This document shows, one piece after another, positions 62,346 through 64,000 of a DNA stretch of 64,000 nucleotides; position 1 is the stretch's first letter, and the number at the start of each line of letters is the position of its first letter. The translations under genes were made by a program, and so were the position numbers. Under the pieces are notes generated by a model. That model had not been told where the DNA came from. It worked only from the letters and a program-made list of their open reading frames with translations, and did not search any database. The DNA is from Levilactobacillus namurensis DSM 19117 (GTDB taxonomy: Bacteria > Bacillota > Bacilli > Lactobacillales > Lactobacillaceae). The stretch covers positions 1-64,000 of the forward strand of contig NZ_AZDT01000001.1 of NCBI RefSeq assembly GCF_001434785.1. Direction: 5' to 3'.

Positions 62346-63278
62346 ATGCCGGATAAAACCGTCGCAGAATTTATGACGTACCTACGTGGCGAGCGGCAAT
62401 ACTCAGCGGAGACGGTGAAGGCCTACCGTGAAGACCTGAGTGAGTTTTCTCAGTTCTTAGCAGAGAACGGCGGGACCAAGCCCTGGGACCAGGTCGATCA
62501 TTTGGACGTGGAGGTCTACTTGAGTCATCTGTACGACCACCACTACGCGCGGACCAGCATTGCGCGTAAGCTGTCAACGATGCGGTCGTTCTACCACTTC
62601 TTAATGAGTAACCAGTGGGCCCAAGACGACCCGTTCGCTTACGTTCAGTTGAAGAAGCACCAGGACCACTTGCCGCGATTCTTTGACGAGCGGGAAATGA
62701 CCGCGCTATTTACTGCGGCGGCCGCTAACCCGGATAAGACGCTAGCCACCCGCGATTCGGCACTGCTAGAAGTCTTGTACGGGACCGGGATGCGGGTCAG
62801 TGAATGCGTGAACCTGACGTTAGGCGCCATCGACTTTGAGAACCGGTTGATGCTGATCACTGGAAAAGGCAACAAGCAGCGGTATGTGCCCTTTGGCCAT
62901 TACGCGGCGGACGCCTTACAGCGGTACTTTACCGTGGCTCGGACGCCACTGATGACGGCCCATGATTTACACCACGAGTTCGTGTTCGTGAACTACCGCG
63001 GACAGCAGCTGACTACGGCCGGCGTCACGTATCTGTTGAACCAGATCATCAAGCGCAGTAGCTTGACCACCGACATTCATCCCCACATGTTGCGGCATAC
63101 GTTTGCCACGCACCTCCTGAACCGCGGGGCTGATCTCCGGTCCGTCCAGGAATTGCTAGGTCACAGTAGTCTGTCAACGACTCAAATCTATACCCATGTG
63201 ACTCGGGAGCACCTCCAGCGTGATTATCGCCAGTTCTTCCCACGAGCCACGGAAAAGTCAACTCAGAAACCATCTTAA
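62346..63278 (+). CDS. xerC: Tyrosine recombinase XerC
   Basis: 310 aa. Partner of XerD in dimer resolution. Catalytic residues: arginine in [10 protein letters not shown], lysine in [36 protein letters not shown] with the tyrosine. Its place between topA and hslVU equals that of codV in Bacillus, so XerC is preferred over XerD. GGGAGGG precedes the ATG. Confidence 0.92.
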   Translation: MPDKTVAEFMTYLRGERQYSAETVKAYREDLSEFSQFLAENGGTKPWDQVDHLDVEVYLSHLYDHHYARTSIARKLSTMRSFYHFLMSNQWAQDDPFAYVQLKKHQDHLPRFFDEREMTALFTAAAANPDKTLATRDSALLEVLYGTGMRVSECVNLTLGAIDFENRLMLITGKGNKQRYVPFGHYAADALQRYFTVARTPLMTAHDLHHEFVFVNYRGQQLTTAGVTYLLNQIIKRSSLTTDIHPHMLRHTFATHLLNRGADLRSVQELLGHSSLSTTQIYTHVTREHLQRDYRQFFPRATEKSTQKPS

Positions 63279-63294
63279 AAAGGAGTATCCGGTT

Positions 63295-63837
63295 ATGCCA
63301 GTAAAATTTGAAGCAACGACCATCTGTGCTGTGCGTCATAACGGCCATAATGCTATGGCGGGTGACGGACAAGTGACGATGGGAGAAAAGGTCATCATGA
63401 AGGGAACCGCCCACAAGATTCGCCGGATCTATAACGATAAAGTCGTGGTCGGCTTTGCCGGTAGCGTGGCGGATGCCTTTAACCTCGAAGAGAAGTTTGA
63501 AGCGCAACTCAACGAATACAGTGGCAACCTCCAACGTGCGGCGGTCGAATTAGCCAAGCAATGGCGTTCGGACCAAGCCCTACAAAAGTTGGAAGCCCTG
63601 TTGATCGTGATGGATAAGGATGAGATGTTACTAGTCTCCGGGTCCGGTGAAGTCATCGCACCCGACGACGATATCTTAGCCATTGGGTCCGGGGGCAACT
63701 TCGCCTTAGCGGCAGCCACGGCCCTACACCACCACGCACCTGACATGACGGCGAAGGAAATCGCCGAAAGTGCCATTCACATTGCGGGTGGGATCGATAT
63801 CTTCACCAACGAAAACGTTATTTCCGAAGAACTCTAA
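63295..63837 (+). CDS. hslV: ATP-dependent protease subunit HslV (ClpQ)
   Basis: 180 aa. Proteasome-like peptidase of the HslUV complex. [26 protein letters not shown] contains the threonine that should become the N-terminal nucleophile after processing, and [16 protein letters not shown] follows. The C-terminal half contains [17 protein letters not shown]. The frame opens at 63220 inside xerC, but AAGGAG (63280-63285) sets ATG 63295. hslU follows 21 bases after its stop. Confidence 0.94.
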   Translation: MPVKFEATTICAVRHNGHNAMAGDGQVTMGEKVIMKGTAHKIRRIYNDKVVVGFAGSVADAFNLEEKFEAQLNEYSGNLQRAAVELAKQWRSDQALQKLEALLIVMDKDEMLLVSGSGEVIAPDDDILAIGSGGNFALAAATALHHHAPDMTAKEIAESAIHIAGGIDIFTNENVISEEL

Positions 63838-63858
63838 TTCGAATGGAGGAATTTAGTC

Positions 63859-64000
63859 GTGGATGCGATTAATAAGACACCAAAAGAGATCGTAAATCTC
63901 TTAAATCAATACGTCATTGGTCAGGACGATGCCAAGAAGGCCATCGCGATTGCCTTGCGCAACCGGTACCGGCGGATGCAGCTTGATGCGGGCATGCAAG
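63859..64000 (+). CDS. hslU: HslU (ClpY) ATPase, N-terminal part, cut by window end
   Basis: 47 residues are visible: after a GTG start with GGAGG (63845-63849), [38 protein letters not shown] is the unmistakable N terminus of the AAA+ unfoldase that feeds HslV. The P-loop lies beyond the window. With hslV it forms a two-gene operon behind xerC. Confidence 0.94.
   Translation, partial: MDAINKTPKEIVNLLNQYVIGQDDAKKAIAIALRNRYRRMQLDAGMQ

Overview
The window is a stretch of chromosome from a lactic acid bacterium of the family Lactobacillaceae. The evidence is the gene content and order: dnaG-rpoD-trmK-nif3, dnaE-pyk-cvfB-xerD-ribT-scpA-scpB-rluB-ribU, recQ-LysM-cmk-rpsA-der-hup-TPR, cca-ABC-F-thyA-dfrA, and rbgA-rnhB-dprA-topA-xerC-hslV-hslU, all typical Firmicute/Lactobacillus blocks. 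The third-codon GC looks high for the family. The phosphofructokinase gene that usually sits between dnaE and pyk is absent and a transaldolase-like gene stands there. Together these suggest an obligately heterofermentative species, perhaps of the Levilactobacillus group; that assignment is an inference.

Layout. 1-5.7 kb is accessory: the 3' end of a DJ-1/PfpI-like gene, a large membrane protein of GT-C glycosyltransferase appearance, a structured gene-free stretch, an ABC exporter on the minus strand and an unrecognised 124-aa protein, followed by a proline iminopeptidase. 6.7-9.95 kb is the dnaG-rpoD operon. 9.95-14.9 kb holds a YxeA-like protein, an Rrf2-type regulator and a 1174-aa MMPL-type membrane protein placed between rpoD and trmK. 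15-20.6 kb holds trmK-nif3, pepT and a CtsR-controlled clpB. 20.7-23.9 kb holds an amino acid permease and a divergent WYL regulator/azoreductase pair. 23.9-24.3 kb holds a possible unassigned small RNA. 24.3-30.5 kb holds dnaE, transaldolase and pyk.

30.8-36.1 kb carries RNA regulation, recombination, condensin and riboflavin uptake (FMN riboswitch and ribU). 36.1-44.9 kb carries a YpbB-RecQ pair, a LysM protein, cmk, rpsA, der, hup and a TPR protein. 45-50.8 kb has yitT, cca, an ABC-F protein, thyA and dfrA. 50.8-52.9 kb has two minus-strand membrane genes. 52.9-55.7 kb has degV, a GDSL hydrolase, ypmS and yozE. 55.7-57.2 kb is a zinc alcohol dehydrogenase preceded by an IS-end-like palindrome and a cre-like palindrome. 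57.4-64 kb is rbgA-rnhB-dprA-topA-xerC-hslV and the start of hslU.

I see no CRISPR array, tRNA, rRNA, intact transposase or prophage. No clear new multi-gene system is evident. The most unusual items are the unassigned structured RNA near 24.0 kb, leader hairpins upstream of clpB and hup, the pfkA-to-transaldolase replacement, the rpoD-trmK insertion, and the cysteine-less DJ-1 homologue. Many core genes start with TTG or GTG, so starts were chosen by ribosome binding site.
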